A DNA stretch of 64,000 bases from Dendrophyllia cribrosa (GCA_024195265.1 JAJLRJ010000013.1:8420832-8484831), one strand, 5' to 3'; counted from the stretch's first letter, positions 13,001-22,873 are shown. Translations and numbers: made by a program. Notes: a model not told the origin generated them from the sequence alone.

Positions 13001-16000
13001 AAAAATTCGGAACAATGTTTTGCAACTAATTTCTAGTTCACATGCCAAAATTGGACAAATCTGAGCAAGAAAAAATAAAAAAGGCCTAAAAAGTCATATA
13101 GGCTGGACATGCTCTCGGCCCTTCAATTATAATACAGCACAATGTATTACAGTACAATGCTATGCATACATTTCCCCGAGTATTGGACAAGTATGCAAAA
13201 GTTATTAAACTACTGACTTGTACACGTCTCCGTAAATGATAGTTTTGACTCTGAGAGTGAAAGGATGTACATTGTATGAGAAAAGTGCTTAGTTTTAGCA
13301 CAGTTTAGCTCCTATAAAAGTAATGCATGGCTGTAAATGTGACAGGGAAAGCAACATGATTAGAACATATTTACCAGTCCCTGTTCAAACAGCTCCTGTT
13401 CCTCTATGGTCCAGGGTTTTCTGTGAGTGATGGACGGTTCCCTAAAGTATACATGTAGTAGAAAACAGCAAGCAAAGCTCAATAGACAATATTCATACTC
13501 ACAGTATTGAACTGGAACTAGCGTGCAGTCAAGGCTCATGCCTCGACTGTAAGCTAGTTCCAGTTCAATAACAAGAATACGAATATTGTTGGACCAAATA
13601 TTACAAATCTCGCAGCCAACAGCTTGAAGCAGCAAGCGAGGCTATTGTTCGTGGCGCAGTGCATTCTGGCCCAAAATGTGTTCGCGGCGCAGTGAATTCT
13701 GGTAAAAAGCGATCAATTCGAGATTTTTCCTAGCTTATATTTTTTTCTCATATATTTCTCTTAAATCCTGACTATGTTACTGCTCACTCGCTGCGCTCGT
13801 TCCGCAGCAATAATAATAATAACAATAATAATAATACAATACACTAGAAATTTATAATAACTTAAAGACGATAGACTACAAAATGTTTAAGGTGGTATTG
13901 ACAAGGAAGCCTACATAGAAGCCGGGGCTTATGAACTATAGGCTTCCTGACAATATAGGGTACATGTACATCATACGAATTATGGGGACAGCATGAAATA
14001 TAAAATGTATTTTTTTTAAAAGAAAAGAATAGAAAAGGAAAGAAGAAGTATGTAACTCAACAAAGAGTATTTTTGACTAGGAAAGAAGGAATTTTTTAAG
14101 TCTTTTGCCAAACAAACGGATGCTTTCACTGTTTTGAATTTCATGACTTAACGAGTTGAACTAGGCTGGTCCTTGAAACTGAATTGAGGTTTGCACTTAG
14201 GCACATTGTAAGTCATATCAAAATTCACAGGCATTAAAAAACAGATTTATATTCCAAAATGCTATGGAATTGTAGAGAATTTGGTTCAAGAGTTATAGAC
14301 AAACAAGTATTAGACATTTTTAGTAAAAATGTATGGAACAGCCATCACTTGGTGTCCGGACACCAACATGGTGGCAAAACTTCAAAGTCTCAATTACACC
14401 AAAAATCTCATCACAAAAGATTTGATTCACTATAGGTACATGTAAGTACAAACAAGCATCTATAATGCAAAATAAATTTCAACTGGTTCAACTGGTTTGT
14501 TTATTTTTTTATTATCATGTGCAAACCAAGAATACTTATAATAATATACAGTTTTATTACATCCATTTTGAAATCACTGGTGATCCTTGCAATCTGATTG
14601 GCTCTCAGCAGTGCGATTTATTCCCGAATCGCACTATTTTTTGCTCCAAATTGCATCTTTTTCTCAGCAGTGCGATTTATTCCTGAATCGCACTGTTTTT
14701 TTTTTCCTCTAAATCGCATCTTTTTCTCAGCAGTGCGATTTATCGCACTATTTTTTGCACTATTTTTTGCTTTACATCGCATCATTCTGTAAGTCACATC
14801 AATATTGGTACTGACTAAAATCCTGTATTTAGGCAATTAAATTGTGCGATTTCAAAATGGATGTAATAAAGTGGTAATTGAACTTTGTGTCGTGCAATTT
14901 TGGTCTGAAATCCTACTTGTGATTTCAAATCGAACTCGCGCTATGCGCTCGTTCGATTTTGAAATCACACGTATGATTTCAGACCAAATTGCACTCCACT
15001 CAGTGCAATTACCATTATAAAACAAATAATTATAATAAACTTATTATCTGTTATTACTAAACACAAGAGGGAGTTTGAGACAATTTTATAAAAATATAAG
15101 GTGCATGCAGATTAATTTTGTCCAGACTCTCTCAAGTGTTAAGAATCACCTTCCAACAGGAGACTGTTTCCTCTTGTCAGTCCCTAAAGAAACCAGTTGA
15201 TAAAACATTTCAATGTTAAATAATATTATAAACAGTTATGAATCAATGCATACATGTAATTGGAAGTGACACTATATCTTTGTGTTTCAAATTTTTCTTT
15301 CCCTTTGGTTTGAAAATTTTCAAACCAATTTAACTTTCAATTTCTTTTGTCTGAGATTCGTTACCATAAACTCAGTAATAAGGAAAACAAAAAAACTGGT
15401 TTGATAACTTTGAACCACCACACACACATCATTAAATGCACCTGCACTGTAGACTTTGAGCAGTCCCTCTTTCCCAGCTTAGTCTGTCGAGCGAAAAACA
15501 AAAAAACATTGGCAAGCAGAAAATGGCTGCGCGAAAACTGGGGACGAGCCGAGCACGCCTCCTCTCACCCCCAGTTTTCCACTCGCCAATGTTTTTGTTT
15601 GTTTCTCGCTTGATGGACTAAGCTGGGAAAGAGGGACTGTTCTTGGGGGAAGAAGAGGACAGGTTTGGGTGGTGTACATGTACATTTTCAAATACAGCAA
15701 TGGGCCAAATCATCCAACTCCCCACCCTCTGCTCCCTCCAACACCATCCAATAGGAAAAGCAGGTGACCACTATATAAAATTATTGTGTACTTAACCCAT
15801 TGACACCTGAGGATTTTTACGTTTTTGAGTGATTTTCTGCATACACACGCCCCACAGGATTTTGTGACTTCATATTTGGAGTTACATGTACCATTGAAAG
15901 TGCTGCTGTTCTAAAACACTGAAGGCTTGAGTTTACTGGAAACATCATTGTGACGATCTCATTTTGCTTGGTTGATTTGCAATAAAGGGTCCAATATGAA

Positions 16001-19000
16001 TTATCTACGATTTTTGGTAAGTTCACAGCCATTTTTCATCTTTAGTAGCTGCCTGATGAGCATCATTTAGCTTGGAGGTACATGTAGTTCAGAGTCCACT
16101 TCTCAATGAAGCGTGTTAGGTGTTGTACTTCGTTTACGAATTTGGCTCGTTGCTCGTTCAACTGGAAAAATGGCCTCCTGGAAACAAAGTAGCTTTGGGA
16201 CTCGACTCTGGATGAATTTCTCGACCTACCGCGGCATATTTTGGAAGTTGCGACCACAGGAGAACACAACAAGCGCGAAATTTCGGCGGTGGGTCAGAGT
16301 GGCTGTGGACTTAGTATATATATGAAAAGTGTGGAGGACGGAATGAATGCTGTCGAATTATCTCTTTATTTCCCAGCATGCAGTGCGGTGGTGATGTTGA
16401 AAATCGAGGCAAGGTGAGTATGCACTAGAATAAGAAGCTGTGGCTCGGCCCGAGCAACAAATAAGAGCAAAAAAATTCACTGCTAAGCTAGGACTAGGAC
16501 TGAATTTTGCTGTAAATGTCGACTTTTGGGTTTGCCACGATGATTTGAATAAAAAAAACTAAAGGCAAAAACGTGATTTTTGTTGTTTTTCTATGACGTT
16601 AAAAACGGTAATTTTTGTTATTGTCCAAATTCAAACGCTGATATTCTGCAAAAATCGCTGACTTTTTTGTGTTTATTGGGTATCTCAATTTGAAAGACTT
16701 TCTAGTCAATGCTCACAACTGCTAGTTAAGGCAATGTTCGCACGATTGAGAAAGTTACAATTTTTTAAAGTAGTGGAGTCTTGTACGGGCGGTTATGGGC
16801 GGTTCAGGTGTCAATGGGTTAATGTCCACTGACCCTCCCCTCCCCTCCTTTAGACGTTTTGTTCCACCGACCCCCCACCCCTTGCATCTAACTCTTCACC
16901 TTCCCCTCCCTCCAGTGTCATCACTGGTTAAACAGGTGACCATTACATATTGCAGGCTCAATGTTAACAGCTGATCAAGCGATCGAGTGATAAAGTGAAA
17001 TTTTGTCCCACTGTATAACTTAATGTTCCACGCTTTGCAAATTCACGACTTAAGTCAAGGGGATCTTAAGAGCCATCTTGTGAATATGAAACAACGTAAG
17101 GTTAAGTTCACAGATCGGTTTTAATTTTTCACACTGAGTTTGAAGTCAAAGAATTGAAGAGTACAGTCAACTCTCTCTTAATGGACACCTCTATAAGACG
17201 GACACCTGGTGTTGGTCCCTGCCATTTTCAGTCATTTTACTGTAACAAAACTCTCTATAAGTCGGACACCTGTCTAAGATGGACAACGGACAATTTGAAA
17301 CTGTCAATGGACACTTGAGAAGTGCTTTTTAGTGAAAAATTCTTCAAAACAGAAACGTAGGTGCTGAATATGAACAAACGAGTCCACTTTTCTAATATTA
17401 TTGTTGTTCCAATTGTAGGTTTTGCTTAAGAGAACGACTTTAAACAGACTTAAAACAGACGTGTATTCATTGTACATAGGTCAATTTAGCTTGATTATCT
17501 CAGAATTACTGGTGTCACATTACCTTGACTCTCTATAAGCCAGACACCTCTCTAAGACGGACAGTTGGGGCTGGTCCAGACGGTGTCCGTCTTAGAGAAT
17601 TGACTGTATAACAGATCTAAAATGACCAAAACATCTTAGCATGACATAACATATGCATTGTGCGAAACAAGACTGTCTAGACAACTGAATGATGTAACTG
17701 AAAATACAGCAATCATCTTTTACATGTACATGTAACACCTAATACACTGGGGAATTACAAAAGTTTACGGATCATGGAACAAGTAAAAATGTGTATATCT
17801 GTTCCTGTATACTATATCTTGCTCAACGCTTCACGTATTCATGAGATAAAAAGGGCCAATAATAACTATTTCAGAGGAGTGCAATAAATCATAAATTTAA
17901 ATAAAGAGGATTACTATCCATAGTAAATAACAATTCTCACCTGTTGATGGCTTCTGCAGTTTTGTTGACACTGCTCTGTATGCATACATTCTACATCCCG
18001 TCAAGGAGTTATATAATGATGACATACATCAAGCCTAGCTGTTAATTTTTCCTCCTAAAATGTTTTTTTTCCCGCCATCTTAGTACGTTATTCTACTGTA
18101 TAAATTTGTGCACCAAATCTGAACTTTGCATGACTTTCAATAAAGGCAAAGCATACTTTAGATTTAGTAGTTTTCCAGAATTAGTGCTACATTGTATTTA
18201 TAGTGTATTTACAAGGCAGTTCAAGTATTTGAGAAAGGATAAAATTTTAAAACTTGACCATTCAAATGAAAATTATTGAACTGAAATTTCCTGTGGTGAT
18301 GTTCATTATGCTTTACAAGATGGTTCGTACTCCTGAGTCTGTGGATGAAATCCTAAAGACAAAAGTGTGACCATTTAAATGAAAGCTACTGAGCAGTACT
18401 TTCCTGTGGTGCTGTTTATTATGCTGTACGAGGTGGTTCTAACTTTTGAGTCTGTGGATGAAATCCTAAAGTGTGACCATTCAAATGAAAGCTACTGAGC
18501 AGTACTTTCCTGTGGTACTGTTTATTATGCTATACAAGGTGGTTCTAACTTTTGAGTCTGTGGATGAAATCCTAAAGTGTGACCATTTAAATGAAAGCTA
18601 CCGAGCAGTACTTTCCTGTGGTGCTGTTTATTATGCTATACAAGGTGGTTCTAACTTTTGAGTCTGTGGATGAAATCCTAAAGTGTGACCATTCAAATGA
18701 AAGCTACTGAGTAGTACTTTCCTGTGGTGCTGTTTATTATGCTGTACAAGGTGGTTCTTACTTTTGAGTCTGTGGATGAAATCCTAAAGTGTGACCATTC
18801 AAATGAAAGCTACTGAGCAGTACTTTCCTGTGGTGCTGTTTATTATGCTATACAAGGTGGTTCTAACTTTTGAGTCTGTGGATGAAATCCTAAAGTGTGA
18901 CCATTCAAATGAAAGCTACTGAGTAGTACTTTCCTGTGGTGCTGTTTATTATGCTGTACAAGGTGGTTCTAACTTTTGAGTCTGTGGATGAAATCCTAAA

Positions 19001-21213
19001 GTGTGACCATTCAAATGAAAGCTACTGAGCAGTACTTTCCTGTGGTGCTGTTTATTATGCTGTACTGTACAAGGTGGTTCAAACTCCTGAGTCTGGGGAT
19101 GAAATCTTACAGTGTGACATACTATTCAAATGAACAAATTGATAGCTTTTGAGCAGTACTTTCCTTTATGACTTGGTACTTGTCATTTTTAAGATTTATA
19201 TGATTTTTTTTCCTTTTGCACTCTAGCTTTATCCCTATATTCTAGCATTTTTTAGTCGCACTAGCATAATAATAATGTACGAGATATAGTGAATATTTCC
19301 TGTGATTTCTAAATGCAATTTAGCTTTCGAGCTGCCACGTTTTTAGGCACAATTTACCCACCTATCTATCTAACTAACTCAGTAATATCTAATTATTTTA
19401 ATCTCCACATGCAAACTGCATTGCCGAGCTTGCCTCAGCTACCACATTTCCTATTTCTTAAAGGACCTTCAGGTCACCTTTGTAATAAAGAGCGGAATAC
19501 ACAATGGCTTTCAATTCCCGCTCTCTGCCTGGCATATGGGACTACATTGCATATAATGTACATGTATATGCCATGCTGATGAGTCCTAACAAGGATAAAA
19601 CAGCTGTCCATGCTGCCACTCCATGGTTAATTGGCTGTGCGCATGACGTTTTGACAAAACTACAGAAATGTGTTTTGTGACTTCCCCTTACATTTTATTT
19701 TAAATTTATTTTTAATATAAAGGATACTGTTCTTCTAGAATCATTTTTTCAATAGTTGCTCTACTTTTGTCATCAGTGCAAGAATCCAGTGACCAAACCT
19801 ATTGCATCAAATATTGTACATGAAACATTTAACATTAACTTTACTTACTGATCACCAACTATTTGTATAGCATTTGCTTTACATCAAACGAAATTGATAT
19901 ATTTTTTATCAATCTAGTTATTTATAACAGATCTGTCAACACAACACTCTTTGGGGATTTATTTAGACCCATGAAACCTTGTCCAACACAGTATGCCATC
20001 TTTGTTTTTCCCGCGAAAGGACCCTTGGAAACGAAACATTGTTCATTTATATTTCGGAAACGCGTTGCTTCTCAGACCCTAAATTTTGCATGCAGGTTTC
20101 TTTATATATGCTCTACAAAGTCACAAATTATTAGTGCAATCCGAAAGGTTCACCTTAGCCTCCAGTACTACCTTAACTCCCAGAGTCCATAATTATAATT
20201 TATGGAGACATGTAGTGTAGTTCTTAACTTTTGAGTCTGTTGACAAAATCCTATGGTGTGACCATTCAAATCAAACCTCTTTGGCATTATGTTTATATGG
20301 TACCATTTGTTTTTCAATATTTTACAAAATGAAATTTGGGATTTTTTTTGCCGTGAATAATTTTGATTTTTGGCAGTCTTGGGAGTTACCGGGTTAAATG
20401 CTTCTATTAATACAGTGTATCATATACAGTGTACATGAAGATAGCCACTGATAACTCTTAAATAAATAGTTTCAAAGAATTCTATTGCATGTTCAGATGT
20501 CTGGCTACGGTATAAGTATTTCCTTTTTTATTCACTCAGTGAAATTTTTTATTCACCAAAAGAAATAGTCAAAAATTAGCTAAGCTTAAATTAAACATTT
20601 AATCAGAAAATAAAGGGAAAAGGAAGTGAAAAGTTATATAAAATGGGCATTGATAAACTAAGTACCCTAACCGCTAGACAATATTGTTGATAATTTTATA
20701 CAGGTTGTTAAAAATGTGTTGTTTTTCTACACTTACACAATTTTCTCCTTAATTTTATTCAGTAGGCTTTATTACCATATAAAACGCTATTAAAAACAGC
20801 TGTCGTTAATTTTCTCTCACCGTGTTTGTGTCTAGAAGCCACGAATGCGGATCACAATAATCAGACGAAAATGGGCTACTTGAAGAGTTTAAAAAATTGT
20901 GATTGCTAATGTCTTTATCGTACCTAAAAAAATACAGATCATTAACAAAGCTATGAGCTCAAGCTGCATGGAAACAAAATTACAAAATATCAGTGTGTGA
21001 TCAATCGGTTCTCTGTTTATAACATAGATAAAAACCAAACCTTTTATCACATTTATGAATGTGTCTAGGCGAGCCTAAAACTTGAAAACTAAAACCTGAT
21101 ACATGTACATACCAGTTGTCTTTCTGATCTTCTTCTGCCAAGTCTCGCAAATTGGATATTTGTTCGCTGTCGGAAATGTCCTCAACATCAACTTCTTCAT
21201 CCGATTCCGCCAT
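846..21213 (-). CDS. MYSM1: MYSM1-like histone H2A deubiquitinase (SANT-SWIRM-JAMM), 3' end outside window
   Basis: Nine exons read on the minus strand: 21213-21113, 13441-13375, 10306-10208, 8727-8478, 7985-7912, 7102-6071, 3688-3413, 2255-2067 and 1084-846. All have AG/GT borders and compatible phases, giving about 775 residues and continuing left of the window. Seen: acidic N-terminus (1-33), SANT/Myb domain (about 42-89), acidic linker, SWIRM domain (about 418-485), basic stretch, then an MPN domain (about 590-770). The JAMM set is complete: Glu616, His675-Ser-His677, Ser685 and Asp688. Known for the family: MYSM1 is a nuclear metalloprotease that removes ubiquitin from histone H2A to activate transcription. 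The start is the ATG at 21213, just ahead of an acidic run typical of the family. The gene is large because its introns are full of repeats. The domain order SANT-SWIRM-MPN is unique to MYSM1, so identity is near certain; activity is inferred from the residues. Confidence 0.95.
1699..1986. repeat. Inverted-repeat MITE with inner hairpin
   Basis: Outer arms around ATCAATAACAAAATTC (1708) and its complement near 1958. An inner hairpin at about 1828-1907 is built on CCAATTACAGCTATCCAATTAC. It lies in the intron between MYSM1 exons 8 and 9. Confidence 0.65.
2067..2255 (-). CDS. MYSM1: MYSM1 exon 8 (JAMM zinc-binding motif)
   Basis: 63 codons with [18 protein letters not shown] and then [17 protein letters not shown], an exact HxHx7SxxD JAMM motif. 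Acceptor TTTTAG, donor GTACTG, phase 0. The zinc ligands are all present, predicting an active isopeptidase. Confidence 0.96.
2393..2851. mobile_element. TTAA-flanked MITE with about 170-bp arms
   Basis: Long inverted arms begin AGTGCGCC and end GGTGCACT, with TTAA at 2389-2392 and 2852-2855. The arms share ATGCTAATTAGATGACGT. TTAA duplications are the mark of piggyBac and Kolobok elements; no transposase is present. Confidence 0.78.
2948..3412 (-). repeat. 106-bp dispersed minisatellite, about 4 units
   Basis: Reverse-orientation units of the repeat that forms arrays at 18254-19165 and 44490-45365 (key words GAAAGTACTGCTCA, TTTCATTTGAATGG, ACTCAAAAG). The last unit runs directly into the donor of MYSM1 exon 7. 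Confidence 0.85.
3413..3688 (-). CDS. MYSM1: MYSM1 exon 7 (start of JAMM/MPN domain)
   Basis: 92 codons including [10 protein letters not shown] and [20 protein letters not shown], with the JAMM glutamate in TTEVIG. The donor GTAACC lies at the very edge of a unit of the 106-bp dispersed repeat, so the 5' splice region appears partly repeat-derived. Confidence 0.95.
3895..4124 (-). mobile_element. 280-bp MITE family, broken copy 1
   Basis: Reverse copy of the family seen intact at 4832-5115 (TTTGGTTTTAC, CTCGCGCCA, CACGCGTTTTCCCGCGCTTGG). It loses its end where the foldback at 4125-4783 begins. Confidence 0.75.
4125..4783. mobile_element. Nested foldback element, about 660 bp, with telomere-like patch
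   Basis: Outer arms CACGATATCCCCTCAAG... pair with ...CTTACGGGGATACCGTG. An inner pair of about 140-bp arms (4263-4400 and 4410-4553) meets near 4405. Between the arms, 4566-4592 holds a short CCTAACCCTAACCCTA run resembling telomere repeats. Confidence 0.7.
4832..5115 (+). mobile_element. 280-bp MITE family, intact copy
   Basis: Ends TAGAGCAGTTTTCAATTGA and TCAATTGAAAACTGCTCTA are exact inverted repeats. The middle carries GGCGCCAAGCGCGGG-type sequence and AGTGGCGCGAGATTTTTTAG. Other copies lie at 3895, 28497, 32368, 35608, 59598 and 62880. TA may be the target site. Confidence 0.82.
5130..5570. repeat. Transposon copy, inverted match at 58700-59070
   Basis: Shares ACTTAATGACTGATC, the GGGAAACAAAATTCAC palindrome and CTAACAAACAAACT with 58700-59070 in the opposite orientation. 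Holds a self-complementary stretch at about 5160-5295. No coding potential. Confidence 0.7.
5590..5780. repeat. Remnant related to the 106-bp minisatellite
   Basis: TTTTGAGTCTGTTGACGAAATCC and TGACCATTCAAATGAAAGCT match diverged units. A downstream segment AATATTTTGCAAAATGAAATTTGGG recurs at 20320 and, inverted, at 53810. Confidence 0.6.
5822..5983. mobile_element. Pogo/Tigger-like MITE
   Basis: Degenerate inverted ends built on CTCCTTAACACGGACACC and GGTGTCCGTAAGGAGAGG. The GGACACC subterminal words match the clearer pogo-like element at 17164-17606. Confidence 0.55.
6071..7102 (-). CDS. MYSM1: MYSM1 exon 6 (SWIRM domain)
   Basis: Large 344-codon exon. The first 220 residues are low-complexity acidic/polar sequence. 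The SWIRM domain follows ([16 protein letters not shown], then [20 protein letters not shown]), then a basic patch [10 protein letters not shown] that could be a nuclear signal. Acceptor TTTTCAG, donor GTAATA, phase 0 at both ends. SWIRM domains bind DNA or histone tails. Confidence 0.94.
7340..7580. mobile_element. Penelope-like element end, inverted duplicate
   Basis: Two opposed copies of the terminal sequence found in the palindrome at 26073-27000 (TTTACGGTGGTCAATT-like run, AACGTCAGC, CTAGAAACTAACCCC-like tail) meet near 7430. On the minus strand, 7379-7430 keeps a hammerhead-like core: CTGACGA, a stem, GAAA, CGTC. Confidence 0.7.
7912..7985 (-). CDS. MYSM1: MYSM1 exon 5 (short linker exon)
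   Basis: 74 bp encoding [16 protein letters not shown] and a short acidic tail. Acceptor CTCAG, donor GTCAGT, and the phases fit exons 4 and 6. Support is splice-site and phase consistency rather than a domain. Confidence 0.8.
8040..8440 (+). repeat. 106-bp minisatellite units split by a perfect hairpin
   Basis: Three diverged units fill most of the intron between MYSM1 exons 4 and 5. They are interrupted by the palindrome at 8097-8231. Confidence 0.75.
8097..8231. mobile_element. 135-bp hairpin MITE
   Basis: Near-perfect palindrome. The arm starts CTTTTGATAAATACCACGAT and contains CTAATGACGTCAAACATATTC; the loop is CTCTTG. It interrupts a unit of the 106-bp repeat after GTGTATAGA. Confidence 0.75.
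8478..8727 (-). CDS. MYSM1: MYSM1 exon 4 (acidic linker)
   Basis: 83 codons plus one base, rich in Glu and Asp. Acceptor CACAG, donor GTAAAC. The last G joins GC of the next exon to form Gly. No domain is visible; acidic linkers lie between SANT and SWIRM in this family. Confidence 0.85.
8814..8960. mobile_element. Penelope-like element end fragment
   Basis: The minus strand at 8838-8890 reads CTGATGA, a short stem, GAAA, CGTC, a hammerhead-like core. The facing plus-strand piece CACCTCCCCACCAACAAAG resembles the 3' tail of the element at 27000. Confidence 0.6.
8961..10207. other. MYSM1 intron, no gene recognised
   Basis: A GGGTACTCCCGTATA-containing segment at about 9095-9215 looks like a dispersed repeat. 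Otherwise I see only AT-rich sequence and short reading frames without domains. Confidence 0.5.
10208..10306 (-). CDS. MYSM1: MYSM1 exon 3 (second half of SANT domain)
   Basis: Encodes 33 residues starting [14 protein letters not shown] and ending [10 protein letters not shown], the RSWTKIA / [11 protein letters not shown] core of a SANT/Myb repeat. It is flanked by AG and GTGTCA, phase 0 on both sides. Confidence 0.92.
10541..10690 (+). repeat. C-rich minisatellite, about 29-bp unit, 5 copies
   Basis: Units of the form CCACCCTGTGTCCAATTCCC. Downstream GTTAACAGCCGATCG ties it to a repeat family also at 15700, 16810, 27470 and 52960. The open frames across it are repeat artefacts. Confidence 0.85.
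10691..11650. other. MYSM1 intron, no gene recognised
   Basis: Contains the 3' tail of the C-rich family up to about 10800, a short CTTCAACTT-repeat run near 11105 and, at 11580-11650, a fragment of the 106-bp repeat. Confidence 0.5.
11651..13197. mobile_element. 1.5-kb element with about 150-bp inverted ends
   Basis: Arms start TTGTCCAATACTCGG and share GCATAGCATTGTA, ATAATTGAAGGGCCGAGAG and CATGTCCAGCCTATATGAC in inverted orientation. The interior (11800-13070) has no transposase but holds a tRNA-like segment at 12703-12780. Confidence 0.8.
12703..12800 (+). repeat. tRNA-derived (SINE-like) segment
   Basis: Box A-like TGGTCTAGTGG (12715-12725) and box B GGTTCGAATC are spaced as in a tRNA gene and followed by a long T run. 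The acceptor and T stems do not pair cleanly, so it is not a functional tRNA gene. Confidence 0.65.
13375..13441 (-). CDS. MYSM1: MYSM1 exon 2 (first half of SANT domain)
   Basis: Encodes [16 protein letters not shown], the first SANT helix with its conserved Trp and acidic residues. It has an acceptor TTTAG and donor GTAAAT, begins with one base that completes the exon 1 codon, and ends in phase 0. Confidence 0.9.
13490..13590. repeat. Inverted repeat, 100 bp
   Basis: ATTGAACTGGAACTAGC pairs with GCTAGTTCCAGTTCAAT, outer arms GACAATATTCATA and GAATATTGT. A half copy lies at 28295-28350. Confidence 0.7.
13591..14560. other. MYSM1 intron 1, no gene recognised
   Basis: A short AATAAT microsatellite at 13808-13838. 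The stretch 14270-14520 (CAACATGGTGGC, AAAAATCTCATCACAAAA) matches 60480-60720. Confidence 0.5.
14560..15020 (+). repeat. Dispersed repeat with internal CAGTGCGATTTATTCC array
   Basis: Nearly the same as 61710-62180. Both hold about three units of a roughly 60-bp repeat (CTCAGCAGTGCGATTTATTC, AATCGCACT, TTTTTTGCTC) and end with inverted words around CAATTTTGGTCTGAAAT. Confidence 0.8.
15457..15641. mobile_element. Hairpin MITE
   Basis: CAGTCCCTCTTTCCCAGCTT and its complement AAGCTGGGAAAGAGGGACTG bound arms containing AAAACATTGGC and GCCAATGTTTT. Confidence 0.75.
15642..17000. other. MYSM1 intron 1, two C-rich family copies
   Basis: CCTCCAACACC and CAGGTGACCA at 15720-15775, and the same family again at 16815-17000 (GTTAACAGCTGATC). 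No coding sequence is recognised between them. Confidence 0.5.
17164..17606. mobile_element. Pogo/Tigger-like MITE, TA flanks
   Basis: Inverted ends CAGTCAACTCTCTCTTAATGG and TTAGAGAATTGACTG, flanked by TA (17162-17163 and 17607-17608). It contains repeated GGACACCT and AAGTCGGACACC words. No transposase. Confidence 0.75.
17607..18253. other. MYSM1 intron 1, nothing recognised
   Basis: AT-rich sequence without domains, tRNA features or clear repeats by eye. Confidence 0.4.
18254..19165 (+). repeat. 106-bp minisatellite array, about 8.5 units
   Basis: GTGACCATTCAAATG recurs at 18473, 18579, 18685 and 18791, an exact 106-bp period. Units contain GAGCAGTACTTTCCTGTGG, TTTATTATGCTGTACAAGG and TGAGTCTGTGGATGAAATCC. 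End units are more diverged than the middle, as expected from unequal exchange. It lies in MYSM1 intron 1. Confidence 0.95.
19166..21112. other. MYSM1 intron 1, mostly unique AT-rich sequence
   Basis: A remnant of the 106-bp family and its companion segment lies at 20218-20400. No exon with a domain is visible. Confidence 0.45.
21113..21213 (-). CDS. MYSM1: MYSM1 exon 1 (start codon, acidic N-terminus)
   Basis: ATG at 21211-21213 begins [12 protein letters not shown], followed by more acidic and polar residues. The donor GTATGT follows 21113 and leaves two bases of a split Trp codon, which the exon at 13441 completes. The 7.7-kb first intron is repeat-filled. Confidence 0.88.
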
Positions 21214-22195
21214 CTTGGGAAGTTATGCCGGGCAAGAGACTGGAGCGAGGTGTTGACATACGGGGCATCAATTTTGAAGTTTTATTTCATTGTTCACCTG
21301 GACCTGATTTCAGCCGCATGCGCGCTGTGCTCGTCAAACAAAAGAATCTATAAAGTTAAGTAAAAATATTATAATTCTTAAAATAATATATATAGATAGG
21401 CTGAGCCTATAACAGCGTCGCTGTCTGAACAGAAAGCCGATAATAAACTTAACTAAGGTGAAAGGTCGGAAACACAAGAATTAAGATTGAAGACCGGGCT
21501 ATTTTTCAATTTTAGCAATTCTCAAAAACAGACTTACGCGACCGGGTGTCTAGAAAACTAAGACCTTAGACCTAGAAAACTAAGACTTAGGTCTTAGGTC
21601 TTAGGTCTTAGTTTTCTAGACACCCGATATCACACCAAGTACTGAGGCGCATCATTTCAGAATCGGAGAAATATAAACCGAAATTAAATCAAGACAAACA
21701 TACTATTTATGTCGGAAAAATCTGAGACCTTTCGGAGTACACAGCACGGCAGAATTGAAGGATTTTCCACGGCGATAGCGTGAATTTGTTTGACGTCGGT
21801 CCAACGTTTTTGCCTGCGTGACATATCTCATGACATAGCCCCTTTCAACAGTGGCTGAAACTGAGGTACTACGTAGGTCAAGACGAGGTGCTACGGTATA
21901 AGGAGACGCACTATAATTATGATTACTACTAGTCATAATTATTATATTTTTTAATGTGACCCTGACCAACTCGAAAGAATCATCTTGTGAGATGGAGTCG
22001 AATATTGGAAGATAGATACTTCCAGTATAACATGACGCACGATGCACGCACGGCGCACGACGGGATAAGGGAACGCGGACTCTGGGAACGAGATTGCACA
22101 ACGATTTGTGTCACGCAATATTCACTCCCGAAGTTCAATGAGTTATTCGTAGAAAAGGCCTTGAAAAAGCTATTTTAAATTGATGCGAGAGAGAA
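21214..22195. promoter_or_regulatory. Intergenic region between two divergent genes
   Basis: 983 bp separate the MYSM1 ATG (minus) and the oxygenase ATG (plus), so both promoters must lie here or nearby. It also holds the palindrome at 21530 and a transposon remnant (21700-21850) related to 36129-36710. No TATA box or CpG cluster is obvious. Promoter function is inferred from position only. Confidence 0.5.
21530..21630. repeat. Palindrome built on CTTAGGT repeats
   Basis: GGGTGTCTAGAAAACTAAGA and its complement flank a short tandem of GTCTTAG. It sits between the two divergent gene starts. Confidence 0.7.
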
Positions 22196-22758
22196 ATGGC
22201 CGGTGATATTGCAAGAATAGTCAATTACTCAAACTATCCAATCGCTGAATCAGATAACACCATTCTCCAAGAAATCATTGCACGTGCTCGACATGAGTTG
22301 AACGATAAAGGAATAGCTCTGCTACCAAACTTCATGCTTCCATCTGCCATCAGCGAAACCATCGCAGACACCGAGCAGGCTTTACCGAATGCGTTCCGTG
22401 GAATAAGCGATCATAATGTTTATCTAGAAGATTGCAAAGAGGATATTTGCTTGGGACAGGATCACCCGAGCAAAATAATTTCTCGCTCTTCGAAGTCTTG
22501 TGTCACACACGACCAGATCAAGACGAGCACGCCGCTGAACAAGCTTTACATGTCGCAGGAGATGACCAACTTCATTCGAGTTTTGCTGCAGAAGGAGGCG
22601 CTTTATCGCACCGCCGATGCTCTTGGTGCCTTGAATGTTCATTTTTACAGAGAAGACGATCAGCTGAACTGGCATTTTGATCGAGGCGAATTCGCTGTCA
22701 CACTACTTCTGCAATCACCTGAGGGAGGCGGACATTTCCAGTACATTCCCTCAACCAG
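22196..22758 (+). CDS. Oxygenase exon 1 (HxD motif)
   Basis: 187 codons plus two bases. The ATG follows GAGAGAGAA and is the first in frame. The donor GTATTA follows 22758; without splicing the frame stops four codons later. Confidence 0.9.
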
Positions 22759-22842
22759 GTATTAAAGCGATGTTTGCCTTGCTCCACATTGTATCTATCC
22801 ATCTGGGTGTATGAATGGGTATCGGCCTATTTTTTTTTTTTT

Positions 22843-22873
<31 letters not shown>

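Noticed and set aside
21703..22101. 132-codon minus-strand frame between the divergent genes
   Set aside because: Overlaps a transposon remnant shared with 36129-36710 and shows no domain.
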